NCBI GenBank assembly: GCA_900771325.1
Contig: CAAGNN010000172.1
Coordinates: 1-22,959, forward strand
Reading direction: 5' to 3'
From: Kiritimatiellia bacterium
GTDB taxonomy: Bacteria > Verrucomicrobiota > Kiritimatiellia > RFP12 > DVOR01
Length of the DNA: 22,959 bases
Shown: piece after piece, positions 15,231-22,522 of the stretch
How positions within the stretch are numbered: the first letter of the stretch is position 1
How the letters are laid out: each line of letters starts with the position of its first letter
The notes under the pieces: model-generated
What the model was told of the DNA's origin: nothing
The model's input: only the letters and a program-made list of their open reading frames with translations
Database searches by the model: none
Program-made: the position numbers and the translations under genes

Positions 15231-15265
15231 CAGTCGACAGGGAACAGTCGACAGTCGACAGGACG
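15231..15265. repeat. Heptanucleotide tandem repeat (CAGTCGA)
   Basis: CAGTCGA (15231), CAGGGAA (15238), CAGTCGA (15245), CAGTCGA (15252) and CAGGACG (15259): five units in exact 7-base register. Confidence 0.8.
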
Positions 15266-15348
15266 CGGGCTGCGAGGGATTGATTGAAGGGGGTGGCGGA
15301 ATTTGGCATAGCGGGGAGTGAAACTTGAACTCGGGCGGGGGGCGATTA

Positions 15349-15436
15349 ATAAGTCCGGGACTTATTGCCGATAAGTGGTGGACTTATTGCCGATAAGTCC
15401 GGGACTTATTTCCGGTAAGTGGGGGACTTAATAGTA
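15349..15436. repeat. 22-bp tandem array A, four units
   Basis: Units start at 15349, 15371, 15393 and 15415. Each is built round AAGT-N4/5-GGACTT followed by ATTGCCG or a variant. Units 1 and 3 contain the palindrome AAGTCCGGGACTT, units 2 and 4 the variants AAGTGGTGGACTT and AAGTGGGGGACTT, so there is a 44-bp alternation. The last unit diverges at its end. Confidence 0.85.
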
Positions 15437-15452
15437 GGAAGCGGCTGTTCGT

Positions 15453-15540
15453 GGAATTAAGACTAACTGTTAATTGAATTAAGACTAACTGTTAATTGAA
15501 TTAAGACTAACTGTTAATTGAATTAAGACAGAGTCTTAAT
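15453..15540. repeat. 22-bp tandem array B, four units
   Basis: Units start at 15453, 15475, 15497 and 15519; units 2 and 3 are identical and unit 1 differs by one base at its start. The shared core is GAATTAAGACTAACTGTTAA. Unit 4 has a changed centre giving a perfect hairpin ATTAAGAC-AGA-GTCTTAAT. The sequence is unrelated to array A, which ends 16 bases earlier, but the period and unit number are the same. Confidence 0.88.
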
Positions 15541-15592
15541 AGTTGCTCTCGGGCGGGGCGCGAGTTGAAGCGGGGCGCAACCGATATTAGCT

Positions 15593-15620
15593 GACAGCGG
15601 ACAGCCGACAGCTGACAGCG
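15593..15620. repeat. Heptanucleotide tandem repeat (GACAGCN)
   Basis: GACAGCG (15593), GACAGCC (15600), GACAGCT (15607) and GACAGCG (15614) in exact register. Confidence 0.8.
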
Positions 15621-15699
15621 CTGGCGCTCGATTTGTTTGGCCCATCTGAGCCGTGGAAAGTGGCCTAGAAGCCCACCTGGTTGCCCGTCGCGGAACGCG

Positions 15700-15734
15700 G
15701 CTGTCCGCTGTCCGCTGTTGGCTGACGGCTTGCC
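15700..15734. repeat. Heptanucleotide tandem repeat (GCTGTCC)
   Basis: GCTGTCC (15700), GCTGTCC (15707), GCTGTTG (15714), GCTGACG (15721) and GCTTGCC (15728) in exact register. Confidence 0.78.
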
Positions 15735-15811
15735 AGGTTTTAGGGCCCTACCGGCCACAGGCCCTCGGGAGTCGCGGCAGAACCCCTCACGCGAGCGCAG
15801 CGAGCACTTCA

Positions 15812-16722
15812 TCAGAAGTAGCCCTCGCGCTTCTTCTGCTCCATCGAGGCATCGCTATCGCGGTCGATGACGCGGGTGGAGCGCTCGGAGAGGCGGCTCT
15901 GGAGCATCTCGGCCACGATTTCCTCGACGGTGGTGGCGGTAGATTCGATGGCGCCGGTGAGGGGGTAGCAGCCGAGGGTGCGGAAGCGGACGGTGCGCAT
16001 CTGGGGGACCTCGCCGGGGTTGAGGCGCATCCGATCGTCGTCAACCATAATGAGGGTGCCGTCGCGCTCGACCACGGGGCGGGGTTTGGCGAAGTAGAGC
16101 GAGGGGAGGGGAATCTTCTCCAGGCGGATGTACTGCCAGACGTCGGTCTCGGTCCAGTTGGAGAGGGGGAAGCAGCGAACGCTCTCGCCAGGGTTGATAC
16201 GGCCATTATAGAGGTCCCAGAGCTCCGGGCGCTGGTTCTTGGGGTCCCACTGCTGGAAGGCATCGCGGAAGGAGAAGATGCGCTCCTTGGCGCGGGACTT
16301 CTCTTCGTCGCGCCGGGCCCCGCCGAAGGCCACATCGTAGCGGCCCTCGCGCAAGGCTTGGAGGAGGGCTTGGTCTTCATAATGTCGGTATACTTGCGCG
16401 AGCCGTAGTCGAAGGGGTTGACGCCAGCGCGGCGGCCCTCCTCGTTGGCGCGGACGATGAGCTCGAGACCCTGCTCGCGGCAGAAGCGGTCGCGGAAGGC
16501 AATCATCTCGCGGAACTTCCAGGTGGAGTCGATGTGCAGGAGGGGGAAGGGGAGGCGCCCGGGGTAGAAGGCCTTTTGGGCCAGGCGGACGAGGACGTTG
16601 GAATCCTTGCCGATGGAGTAGAGCAGGACGGGGCGCTCGAATTGGCTGACGGCATCGCGGAAGATCTGGATGCTCTCGGCCTCAAGTTGGCGGAGTTGGG
16701 AGATATTGTAGGGTTCGGTCAT
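15812..16722 (-). pseudogene. cysD: Sulfate adenylyltransferase small subunit, frameshifted
   Basis: The ATP sulfurylase catalytic subunit is split over two frames. The N-terminal part (MTEPYNISQLRQLEAESI..., PP-loop SIGKDSN, HIDSTWKFREMIAFRD, NPFDYGSRKYTDIMKT) is in one frame. After codon KT the homology continues in another frame (ALREGRYDVAFGGARRDEEKSRAKERIFSFRD ... GCYPLTGAIES ... REGYF). The break lies near 16372-16373; one extra base there (AAGACC read as AAGACCC before AAGCC on the coding strand) restores a continuous 303-codon frame, the usual CysD length. Every other part is intact, so a sequencing or assembly error in a short C-run is a serious alternative to real inactivation. TAAGGAG, overlapping the cysH stop, is the ribosome binding site. 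Confidence 0.85.
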
Positions 16723-16735
16723 GGGGGTGGACTCC

Positions 16736-17446
16736 TTACTTCTCTTCGGGTGGGGTGGGGCGGGCGTGGAGGCCGCACTCGCGGTGTTCTGGAACTTCCC
16801 ACCACCAGCGGCCGGCGCGAATATCCTCCACGCGGCGGACGGCACGGGTGCAGCAGGCGCATCCAATGCTCGGGAAACCGCGGTCGTGCAGCGGGTTGTA
16901 GGGCACATCGTGGTAGCGGAGGTAGTCCCAGACGCGCGCCTCGTCCCAGTCAATCAGCGGGGAGAGCTTGAGCAGGCCGTTGGCGCGGTCGTCGGCCAAG
17001 ACGGGGACATCGGTGCGGGTCACGCTCTGGCCCTGACGCAGGCCGCAGATCCAGAGGTCGCTGCCGGCCAGGGCGCGGCGCAGGGCCGAGAGCTTGCGCA
17101 CGGCGCAACAGGCGTGGCGGAGCTCCTCGCTCTCGCGGAAGGCGTTGATGCCGTGGGTGTTGACGAAGGCCTCGAGCTCGGCGCGGTCGGGGGTGAAGGT
17201 ACGGATCTTGAGGCCGTAGCGCGCTTCGGTCTCGGCCAGGAGGTCGTAGGTCTCTGGGAAGAGGCGGCCGGTATCGAGGGTGACGATGGGGATGGGCAGC
17301 TCCAGGCGGGCGATGAGGTCGGTAATCACCTGGTCCTCGGCACCGAGGCTGGTGGCGAAGACCAGGCGCCCGGCGAAGTGTTCGGCGGCCAGGCGCAGGC
17401 GCTCGGGGGCCTTGAGGGGGAGGAAGTCGTTGGCAGTCAAAGGCAT
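16736..17446 (-). CDS. cysH: Adenylylsulfate (APS) reductase, CysH family
   Basis: This 236-residue protein reduces activated sulfate to sulfite. It has the PP-loop-like ATSLGAEDQV start and the LDTGRLFPETY segment. It also carries the two cysteine pairs that hold the [4Fe-4S] cluster of APS-type reductases: Cys113-Cys114 (HACCAVRK) and Cys196-x2-Cys199 (IGCACCTRAV). The catalytic cysteine is Cys224 in the C-terminal ECGLH. PAPS-specific reductases such as E. coli CysH lack the two pairs, so APS is the likely substrate. AGGAG at about 17456-17460 precedes the ATG, 12 bases after cysA ends. Thioredoxin or a similar reductant is assumed. Confidence 0.9.
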   Translation of the reverse strand: MPLTANDFLPLKAPERLRLAAEHFAGRLVFATSLGAEDQVITDLIARLELPIPIVTLDTGRLFPETYDLLAETEARYGLKIRTFTPDRAELEAFVNTHGINAFRESEELRHACCAVRKLSALRRALAGSDLWICGLRQGQSVTRTDVPVLADDRANGLLKLSPLIDWDEARVWDYLRYHDVPYNPLHDRGFPSIGCACCTRAVRRVEDIRAGRWWWEVPEHRECGLHARPTPPEEK

Positions 17447-17458
17447 AAGGCGGGGCTC

Positions 17459-18493
17459 CTAGATTTGGTATTCGGGGGCGTAGTCCTCGCCATTGCGGAA
17501 GAGGCGGGAGGACTTGGCGGTGAGGTAGACGTGCTGGCCTACGGAGACGGGGCTTTCGGCGAACTCGCTGTGGGAGAGGTGAACGTAGATGACCTGCCGG
17601 TTGTTATCGAGTAGCTCGAGCTTGACCATCGCCCCGGCGGTGAGGATGCGGATGACCTCGGCCGGGAGGCCGTCGGCCAACGGGGAAGAACTGATGGCAA
17701 AGTCGTGCGGGCGGACGAGCATCTTGACATCTTCGCCGTGGCCGAAGCGGCCGCGGAAGATGTTCACCTCGCCCAGGAAGTTCATCACGAACTCGCTCTT
17801 CGGGTGCTGGAAGAGGTCGTTGGCCGAGCCCTGCTGCTCGATGTGGCCGCGGTTCATCACCAGAATCTCGTCGGCCACCTCGAGGGCCTCCTCCTGGTCG
17901 TGGGTGACGAAGAGGCTGGTGAGGCCGGTGGTGTCGTGCAAATGGCGGAGCCAACGGCGGAGTTCAGCGCGCACTTGGGCATCGAGGGCGCCGAAGGGCT
18001 CGTCCAAGAGCAGGAGTTTGGGCTCGACGGCGAGGGCGCGGGCAAGGGCCACGCGCTGGCGTTGGCCGCCGGAGAGTTGGTCGGGGTAGCGAGCACCTAG
18101 GCGCGAGAGTTGGACCAAATCGAGCAAAGCTTGGACCTTCTCGCGGATGGCGGCTTCGGAGGGGCGCTCGCGGCGGGGCTTGACGCGCAGGCCAAAGGCC
18201 ACATTCTCGGCCACGGTCATCTGCCGGAAGAGGGCGTAGTGTTGGAAAACGAAGCCCACGCGGCGGCGGTTGACCGGGCTGTTGAGGACGGAGACGCCAT
18301 CGAAGCGGATGTCGGTCTCCGGGCGCGGGTCGGGCGTCTCGAGGCCGGCGATGATGCGCAGCAGGGTGGTCTTGCCGCAGCCCGAGGGGCCGAGAATGGC
18401 CACCAGGCGGCCATCGGGAATGGTCAGCGAGAGGTCGTGCAGGGCGGTGAAGTCGCCGAAGGTCTTGGCAACGTGTTGGACTTCAATGCTCAT
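17459..18493 (-). CDS. cysA: Sulfate/thiosulfate ABC transporter ATP-binding protein
   Basis: This 344-residue ATPase energises sulfate import with CysT and CysW. It has Walker A GPSGCGKTT (35-43), the Q-loop FVFQHYALFRQMTVAENVAFGL (typical of CysA), the signature LSGGQ (140-144), Walker B LLLLDE (160-165) and switch His198 in THDQEEA. The C-terminal extension (MLVRPHDFAI..., HVYLTAKSSRLF) is the TOBE-like regulatory part of the sulfate subfamily. The ATG lies inside the end of cysW (11-base overlap), indicating translational coupling. Confidence 0.92.
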   Translation of the reverse strand: MSIEVQHVAKTFGDFTALHDLSLTIPDGRLVAILGPSGCGKTTLLRIIAGLETPDPRPETDIRFDGVSVLNSPVNRRRVGFVFQHYALFRQMTVAENVAFGLRVKPRRERPSEAAIREKVQALLDLVQLSRLGARYPDQLSGGQRQRVALARALAVEPKLLLLDEPFGALDAQVRAELRRWLRHLHDTTGLTSLFVTHDQEEALEVADEILVMNRGHIEQQGSANDLFQHPKSEFVMNFLGEVNIFRGRFGHGEDVKMLVRPHDFAISSSPLADGLPAEVIRILTAGAMVKLELLDNNRQVIYVHLSHSEFAESPVSVGQHVYLTAKSSRLFRNGEDYAPEYQI

Positions 18494-19322
18494 AGGCGGT
18501 GGCTTCCTTTCGTTTGGCGGCGATGTGGCGCTCGAGCAGGCTCTTGAGCAGGACCGTGACGACCGCCATCAGGCTCAGCAGACTGGCCACGGCGAAGGCG
18601 GCCGAGAAGCGGTATTCGTTGTAGAGGATTTCGACATGGAGCGGGAGGGTGTTGGTTTCGCCGCGGATGTGGCCCGAGACCACCGAGACCGCGCCGAACT
18701 CGCCCAGGCACCGCGCCGCGCAGAGGATGATGCCGTAGAGCAGGCCCCAGCGGATGTTGGGCAGGGTGACGCGCCAGAACATCTGCCACGGTCTGGCCCC
18801 AAGGGAGAGGGCCGCCTGTTCCTCCTCGCTGCCCTGTTCGCGCATCAGCGGGATGAGCTCGCGCGCCACAAAGGGGAAGGTGACGAAGAGCGAGGCAATA
18901 AGGATGCCCGGAACCGAGAAGAGGATGCGAATGCCGTGCTCGGTCAGCCACGGACCAAACCATCCGGCGCGCGGCCCGAGAAGGAGCACGAAGATGAGGC
19001 CGGCGACCACGGGCGAGACGGTGAAGGGCAGGTCGATGAGCGCGAGCAGGAGGTCGCGTCCGCGGAAGTCGAACTTGGCAATGGTCCAGGCCATCACCAC
19101 GCCCAGAACGGTGTTGAGGGGGACGACGATGGCCACGGTGAAGAGGGTCAGGCGTAGCGCGGCAAGGGCATCGCGCTCGCTGATGGCCGCAAACCAAGCC
19201 CCGAAGCCGTGGGCAAAGGCCTCCCGGAAGATGAAGAGCAACGGCAGGAAGAGGAAGAGCGCGAGGATGGCGTAGGCTGTCAGCCCCACGAGGAGGCGCG
19301 AAGGGGTGGTGCGGAGCTTCAT
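18483..19322 (-). CDS. cysW: Sulfate ABC transporter permease CysW
   Basis: This 279-residue inner-membrane protein has about six hydrophobic segments, beginning with LLVGLTAYAILALFLFLPLL. Family signatures include LIDLPFTVSPVVAGLIFVLL, the VTFPFVARELIPLM segment, the EAA-loop EEEQAALSLGARPWQMFWRVTLP that contacts the ATPase, and RCLGEFGAVSVVSGHI. ATG at 19322 is chosen: it lies one base after the cysT stop and begins the homology. The C-terminus overlaps cysA. Confidence 0.9.
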   Translation of the reverse strand: MKLRTTPSRLLVGLTAYAILALFLFLPLLFIFREAFAHGFGAWFAAISERDALAALRLTLFTVAIVVPLNTVLGVVMAWTIAKFDFRGRDLLLALIDLPFTVSPVVAGLIFVLLLGPRAGWFGPWLTEHGIRILFSVPGILIASLFVTFPFVARELIPLMREQGSEEEQAALSLGARPWQMFWRVTLPNIRWGLLYGIILCAARCLGEFGAVSVVSGHIRGETNTLPLHVEILYNEYRFSAAFAVASLLSLMAVVTVLLKSLLERHIAAKRKEATAYEH

Positions 19323-19323
19323 C

Positions 19324-20337
19324 TTACAGCCTCCTTTCTGCGCGCGGCCGCCCGAAGAGGCGGTTGATGAGCACGATGAGTAGGAGCGAAGCAAGGAGCA
19401 TCGCCAGGGCCAGGACGGTCGCGCCCGGGTAGTCGAAGCTCTCGAGTTTGGTGACGATGAGGAGCGAGGTGACCTCCGTCTCGTAGGGCGTGTTGCCGGC
19501 AATGAAGATGAGCGTGCCGTATTCCCCGAGCCCGCGCGCCAGCGCCAGGACAAAGCCCGAGACAAGCGCCGGGGCGAGGGTGGGCAGCAGGACGCGCCGC
19601 CAGGTCTGCCACCGGTTCGCGCCCAGACTTTCGGCCGCCTCTTCGAGCTCGTGACCCAGGTCTGTGAGGGCCGGCTGGAGGGTACGGACCACGAAGGGCA
19701 GTCCGATGAAAATCATCGCCAGGGTGATGCCCGTGGCGTTGAAGGCCAGGCGGAGGCCGAACTTGGCCGCCAGCGAGCCGATGGGGCCGGTGGGCGCGTA
19801 AAGCCCGGCCATTGCAATGCCGCAGACGGCTGTGGGCATCGCGAAGGGAAGGTCCACGAGCGCATCGACCAGCCGCCGGAAGGGAAGTTTGAGCCGCACG
19901 AGCGCGTAGGCCACCACGCCCCCGAGGAGGAGGTTGAGGAAGGCAGCCGCCAGGGCCGTGCCGAAGGTGACGCGGAAGGAGGCGAGGACGCGCGGGTTGG
20001 CCAGGGCCGCCCAGAGTTCCGGTTCCAGCCGCCGTACGGCCGAGCGGAGGCGTTCGGCGCGGGTGGGGGCCAGGAGTTCGGCGTCGTCGAGCGGCGCGCC
20101 GGGCTGGGCAACTTCGTAGTCCTCGGCCTCCTCGGCGGTGAGCAAGCGGACTTCATCGGTCACCTCGCCCGCCTCGATGACGCGGTAGGGCGCACTGCGT
20201 CCGCCGATGGCCGCTGCGCCGAAGGCGAGGGTGCTCAAGGGCAGCAGGACGATGAGGCTGAGCCAGAGGAGCGTGATGCCGAGCCCTAGGCCGAAGCCCG
20301 GCAAGATGGAGTGGGGGGTGGCACGGTGAGAGGACAT
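19324..20337 (-). CDS. cysT: Sulfate ABC transporter permease CysT with an enlarged first periplasmic loop
   Basis: The CysT/CysU permease partners with CysW. Family signatures are ALVDLPFAMPTAVCGIAMAGLYAPTGPIG, the EAA-loop ELEEAAESLGANRWQTWRRVLLP and ARGLGEYGTLIFIAGNTPYETE. It has 337 residues against about 275 in typical homologues. The extra length is an acidic, soluble stretch of about 55-60 residues (46-103; VIEAGEVTDEVRLLTAEEAEDYEV...) between the first transmembrane helix and the helix beginning near LASFRVTFG, on the outer side of the membrane by the usual topology. It starts 16 bases after the sbp stop. Confidence 0.9.
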   Translation of the reverse strand: MSSHRATPHSILPGFGLGLGITLLWLSLIVLLPLSTLAFGAAAIGGRSAPYRVIEAGEVTDEVRLLTAEEAEDYEVAQPGAPLDDAELLAPTRAERLRSAVRRLEPELWAALANPRVLASFRVTFGTALAAAFLNLLLGGVVAYALVRLKLPFRRLVDALVDLPFAMPTAVCGIAMAGLYAPTGPIGSLAAKFGLRLAFNATGITLAMIFIGLPFVVRTLQPALTDLGHELEEAAESLGANRWQTWRRVLLPTLAPALVSGFVLALARGLGEYGTLIFIAGNTPYETEVTSLLIVTKLESFDYPGATVLALAMLLASLLLIVLINRLFGRPRAERRL

Positions 20338-20353
20338 AGGGCCTCCGGAGGGC

Positions 20354-21478
20354 TTAGCGGGCGTAGATGCGGTCGAAGAGCGCGCCGTCGGCGAAGTGCT
20401 TACGATGGGCCGTGCGCCAATTCTTCTCCAGGTCGCTCAAGCGGAAGAACCGCGTCTGTTGGAAGCGCGCGAGGGTTTCGGGGGCGATCCCTTCGGGGTG
20501 ACGCGGGCGGAAGCCGTGCTCGGCGGCTAGGCGTTGGGCTTCGGGGGTGTAGAGGCCGCGCAGGTAGGCTTCGGCCAGTTCCAGCGTGCCGTGGCGCTTG
20601 GCGTTGCCCTCCACCACGGCCACGGTCGGCTCGCAGAGAATAGTCGCCTCGGGCACCACGATGTCGAAGGCCTCCTTGCCGAACTCGCTCACGGCCAGCA
20701 GCGCCTCGTTCTCCCAGGCCAGGAGCACATCGCCCAAGCGGCGTTGGACGAAGGAGGTGGTGGCTCCGCGCGCCCCGGAATCGAGCACCGGCACATGGCG
20801 GTAGAGTTCGCGCAGATAGGCCTCCGCCTTCACCTCGGCTGCAGTCACCTCCGCCTTTCGAGCTGGATCGCGCAGGGCCTCCAAGCCCCCCAGCTCGGTC
20901 GAGAGGATGGCCCCGTAGGCCGCCAGGTGGTTCCAGCGCGCGCCGCCGGAGGTCTTGGGGTTGGGCGTAATCACCTCCACGCCCGGGCGGATGAGGTCGG
21001 CCCACGTGTGGATGCCCTTGGGGTTGCCCTTGCGCACCAGAAAGACGATGGCCGAGGTGTAGGGCGCGCTCTCTTCCGGCAGTTTGTTCTGCCAATCCTT
21101 TGCAATCAACCCGTTGCCCTGGCGGGCGATGGCGTCGATGTCGTAGGCCAAGGCCAGGGTGACTACGTCGGCCTCCACGCCGTCGATGACCGAGCGTGCC
21201 TGCTTACCCGAGCCGCCGTGCGATTGCTTGATGGTCACCGCTTCGCCCGTCCGCTCGGCCCACTGCGCGCTGAAGTGGGCGTTGTATTGGGCGTAGAACT
21301 CCCGCGTGGGATCGTAGGAAACATTGAGGAGCGTCTGCTCCGCCCGGCCAACTAATGCCCCTAACAAAATCACCCCGAGCGCCACCAACCACCGCGCCGC
21401 CGTCTCAAAGCGTTCAATCTTTCCCGATAAAGTAGACTTTCGCGCCGCATCACTGCCAAAACCGATAATGTCTTTCAT
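20354..21478 (-). CDS. sbp: Periplasmic sulfate-binding protein
   Basis: This 374-residue solute-binding protein feeds the CysTWA transporter. It begins with a long basic N-terminus and a hydrophobic segment (WLVALGVILLGALVG) with a plausible cleavage site after GRA, near residue 46. The mature part starts with the diagnostic LLNVSYDPTREFYAQYN, followed by IKQSHGGSGKQARSVIDGVEADVVTLALAYDID and the SGGARWNHLAAYG segment, all sulfate-ligand regions of Sbp. A perfect AGGAGG (21486-21491) seven bases before the ATG fixes the start in spite of the unusually long n-region. It is the first gene of the long minus-strand run. Confidence 0.92.
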   Translation of the reverse strand: MKDIIGFGSDAARKSTLSGKIERFETAARWLVALGVILLGALVGRAEQTLLNVSYDPTREFYAQYNAHFSAQWAERTGEAVTIKQSHGGSGKQARSVIDGVEADVVTLALAYDIDAIARQGNGLIAKDWQNKLPEESAPYTSAIVFLVRKGNPKGIHTWADLIRPGVEVITPNPKTSGGARWNHLAAYGAILSTELGGLEALRDPARKAEVTAAEVKAEAYLRELYRHVPVLDSGARGATTSFVQRRLGDVLLAWENEALLAVSEFGKEAFDIVVPEATILCEPTVAVVEGNAKRHGTLELAEAYLRGLYTPEAQRLAAEHGFRPRHPEGIAPETLARFQQTRFFRLSDLEKNWRTAHRKHFADGALFDRIYAR

Positions 21479-21491
21479 TGCAAAACCTCCT

Positions 21492-21511
21492 GCCGGCTAA
21501 ACCTTGCCAGC
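21492..21511 (-). promoter_or_regulatory. Hairpin abutting the sbp Shine-Dalgarno
   Basis: GCCGGC at 21492-21497 can pair with GCCAGC at 21506-21511 (five Watson-Crick pairs and one G-U in the minus-strand RNA). The stem ends directly at AGGAGG (21486-21491), so it could modulate ribosome access. Confidence 0.35.
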
Positions 21512-21552
21512 CTGACCCCGCCCGTTTCTTCATCTGCATCCGTTCGAACGAA

Positions 21553-21615
21553 GGTCAAAGGCTTCGGTGCAGACCCCGCCTCTCGCGGGACTTCTCAACC
21601 ACCGAAGCCAAGACC
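21553..21615 (-). promoter_or_regulatory. Structured RNA element in the sbp leader
   Basis: A perfect 9-bp outer stem (GGCTTCGGT at 21560-21568 with ACCGAAGCC at 21601-21609) is extended by GGTC/GACC (21553-21556 with 21612-21615). Inside it is a second stem (CCCGC and GCGGG around a short loop, about 21573-21589). The 63-nt structure lies in the 5' leader of sbp. It does not match the SAM-I or TPP riboswitch consensus that I can check by eye. Confidence 0.5.
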
Positions 21616-21703
21616 TCAGTGGCGCTCAAACCAACACATTCGCGGATACATAACGGACTCCTTTCGGCGCAAGACGCTATTGTCTACCAAGAAAGTGGCA
21701 CAT

Positions 21704-21733
21704 AGGCTACCACACAGGTAGCGTTAGCGTCAA
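21704..21733 (-). promoter_or_regulatory. Candidate sbp promoter with overlapping inverted repeat
   Basis: On the minus strand TTGACG (21733-21728) and TAGCCT (21709-21704) are separated by 18 bases. The inverted repeat GCTACC-N5-GGTAGC (21706-21722) covers the spacer and the -10 edge and could be a repressor site. The -10 is weak. Confidence 0.35.
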
Positions 21734-21806
21734 GTCCCTTTCTTACCTCAGGCGAAGATTTTTGGAAGGAGCGACTGGCTTGCCAGTGGGCGGAGGCGGG
21801 GGAAGC

Positions 21807-22343
21807 TTAGGCGATAGCCTGCCCGAGGGCGCGGGCGGCCTCGACGAAGGGGGTGTTGGCGACGGCGCCGGCTTCTTCTACACCATCGGCGCAGACCATC
21901 CCGGCCTCGCGGCTGCCCTCGTAGCAATCGAGGAAGCCACGCATCGCGGCGAGGACGAGGTCGAACTGCTTGCGCTCGGTATCGGCCATCGTCAGGAGAT
22001 AGTAGTAGGTCTTGTTCGTGAGGCGGGGATAGATGGCCACAGTGCGGTCAAAGAGCGCCTTGAGCTGGGCGGAGATGGAGTAGAAGTAAACCGGGGAGGC
22101 CAGGACGATGACATCAGCCGCGAGCATCTTCTCCAAAATGGCCGAGGCATCGTCCTCAAAGGCGCAGCGCCCCAACTGCTTGCACGCATAACAGGCAATA
22201 CAGTAGCCAATGCGCTTCTCGGCAATGCGAATGTGCTCAACGCGGTGCCCTGCCGCCTGCGCCCCCTCAGCAAAGGCCTTGCACAACAGTTCACTATTCC
22301 CGTTCTTCCGCGGGCTCGAAGAGAGAATCAAAACCGACTTCAT
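21807..22343 (-). CDS. Flavodoxin-fold NAD(P)H-dependent iron-sulfur flavoprotein
   Basis: This 178-residue protein of the FMN-reductase/iron-sulfur flavoprotein family has the N-terminal FMN phosphate-binding loop SSSPRKNGNS (8-17). A compact cysteine motif, Cys48-x2-Cys51-x2-Cys54-x5-Cys60, could bind a [4Fe-4S] cluster. ASPVYFYSISAQLKALFDR (82-100) is the second FMN-contact segment. Such proteins shuttle electrons in anaerobes; the partner is unknown. ATG at 22343 is preferred to upstream starts because of AGGA six bases before it and the start of homology. It has its own promoter and is 328 bases upstream of sbp on the same strand. Confidence 0.82.
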   Translation of the reverse strand: MKSVLILSSSPRKNGNSELLCKAFAEGAQAAGHRVEHIRIAEKRIGYCIACYACKQLGRCAFEDDASAILEKMLAADVIVLASPVYFYSISAQLKALFDRTVAIYPRLTNKTYYYLLTMADTERKQFDLVLAAMRGFLDCYEGSREAGMVCADGVEEAGAVANTPFVEAARALGQAIA

Positions 22344-22399
22344 CGCCGTTCCTTTCGTCCAAAGTGCCAACGCCGGACCTTTCCGTCCCGGCACCCCCC

Positions 22400-22430
22400 A
22401 TTATACGCCACCCTCCCCCTCCGCGGTCAA
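22400..22430 (-). promoter_or_regulatory. Promoter of the flavoprotein gene
   Basis: On the minus strand TATAAT at 22405-22400 is a consensus -10. TTGACC at 22430-22425 is a good -35 with a long 19-base spacer. The leader to the ATG at 22343 is about 50 bases. Confidence 0.6.
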
Positions 22431-22500
22431 CCGAAAACGCCTACCCAAACCCCTGAAAATCTCCGCCTCTCCCGCCATCCGCCAAATCCCCCCGCCCCGG

Positions 22501-22522
22501 GTGGCCTGGCGGAGCAGGCCAC
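22501..22522. repeat. Perfect 8-bp hairpin
   Basis: GTGGCCTG (22501-22508), GCGGAG loop, CAGGCCAC (22515-22522). It could belong to the repeat element or terminate an out-of-window gene; there is no T-tract. Confidence 0.5.

Larger units (their letters stand above)
15180..15811. other. Repeat island separating cysD from cysN
   Basis: This 632-base stretch interrupts the normally tight cysD-cysN pair. It holds a heptamer repeat (15231-15265), two adjacent 22-bp tandem arrays (15349-15436 and 15453-15540), CTCGGGCGGGG sequences on either side of the arrays (about 15330 and 15549), two further heptamer repeats (15593-15620, 15700-15734) and a perfect palindrome TAGGGCCCTA (15741-15750). The array part is much more AT-rich than the surroundings. 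I see no gene, and no clear promoter for cysN. Confidence 0.8.
21479..21806 (-). promoter_or_regulatory. Regulatory region and leader of sbp
   Basis: A 328-base gene-free stretch, less GC-rich than its surroundings. Reading the minus strand, it contains a candidate promoter with an inverted repeat (21704-21733), a structured leader element (21553-21615), a perfect palindrome CGTTCGAACG (21541-21550) and a hairpin against the Shine-Dalgarno (21492-21511). ACTGG-CTTG-CCAGT (21774-21787) is a further small inverted repeat after the flavoprotein gene. Confidence 0.55.

Noticed and set aside
15349..15540. CRISPR array or plasmid-type iteron origin
   Set aside because: Units are contiguous without spacers, so not CRISPR. 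Period and AT-richness fit iterons, but there is no replication initiator gene and no DnaA-box cluster in the window.
13444..15811. TPP riboswitch for the thi genes
   Set aside because: I looked for the conserved CTGAGA and ACCTGATCTGG-type segments upstream of thiS and cysN on the coding strand and found none.
21479..21806. SAM-I riboswitch upstream of sbp
   Set aside because: Stems are present, but none of the conserved SAM-I core sequence is recognisable.
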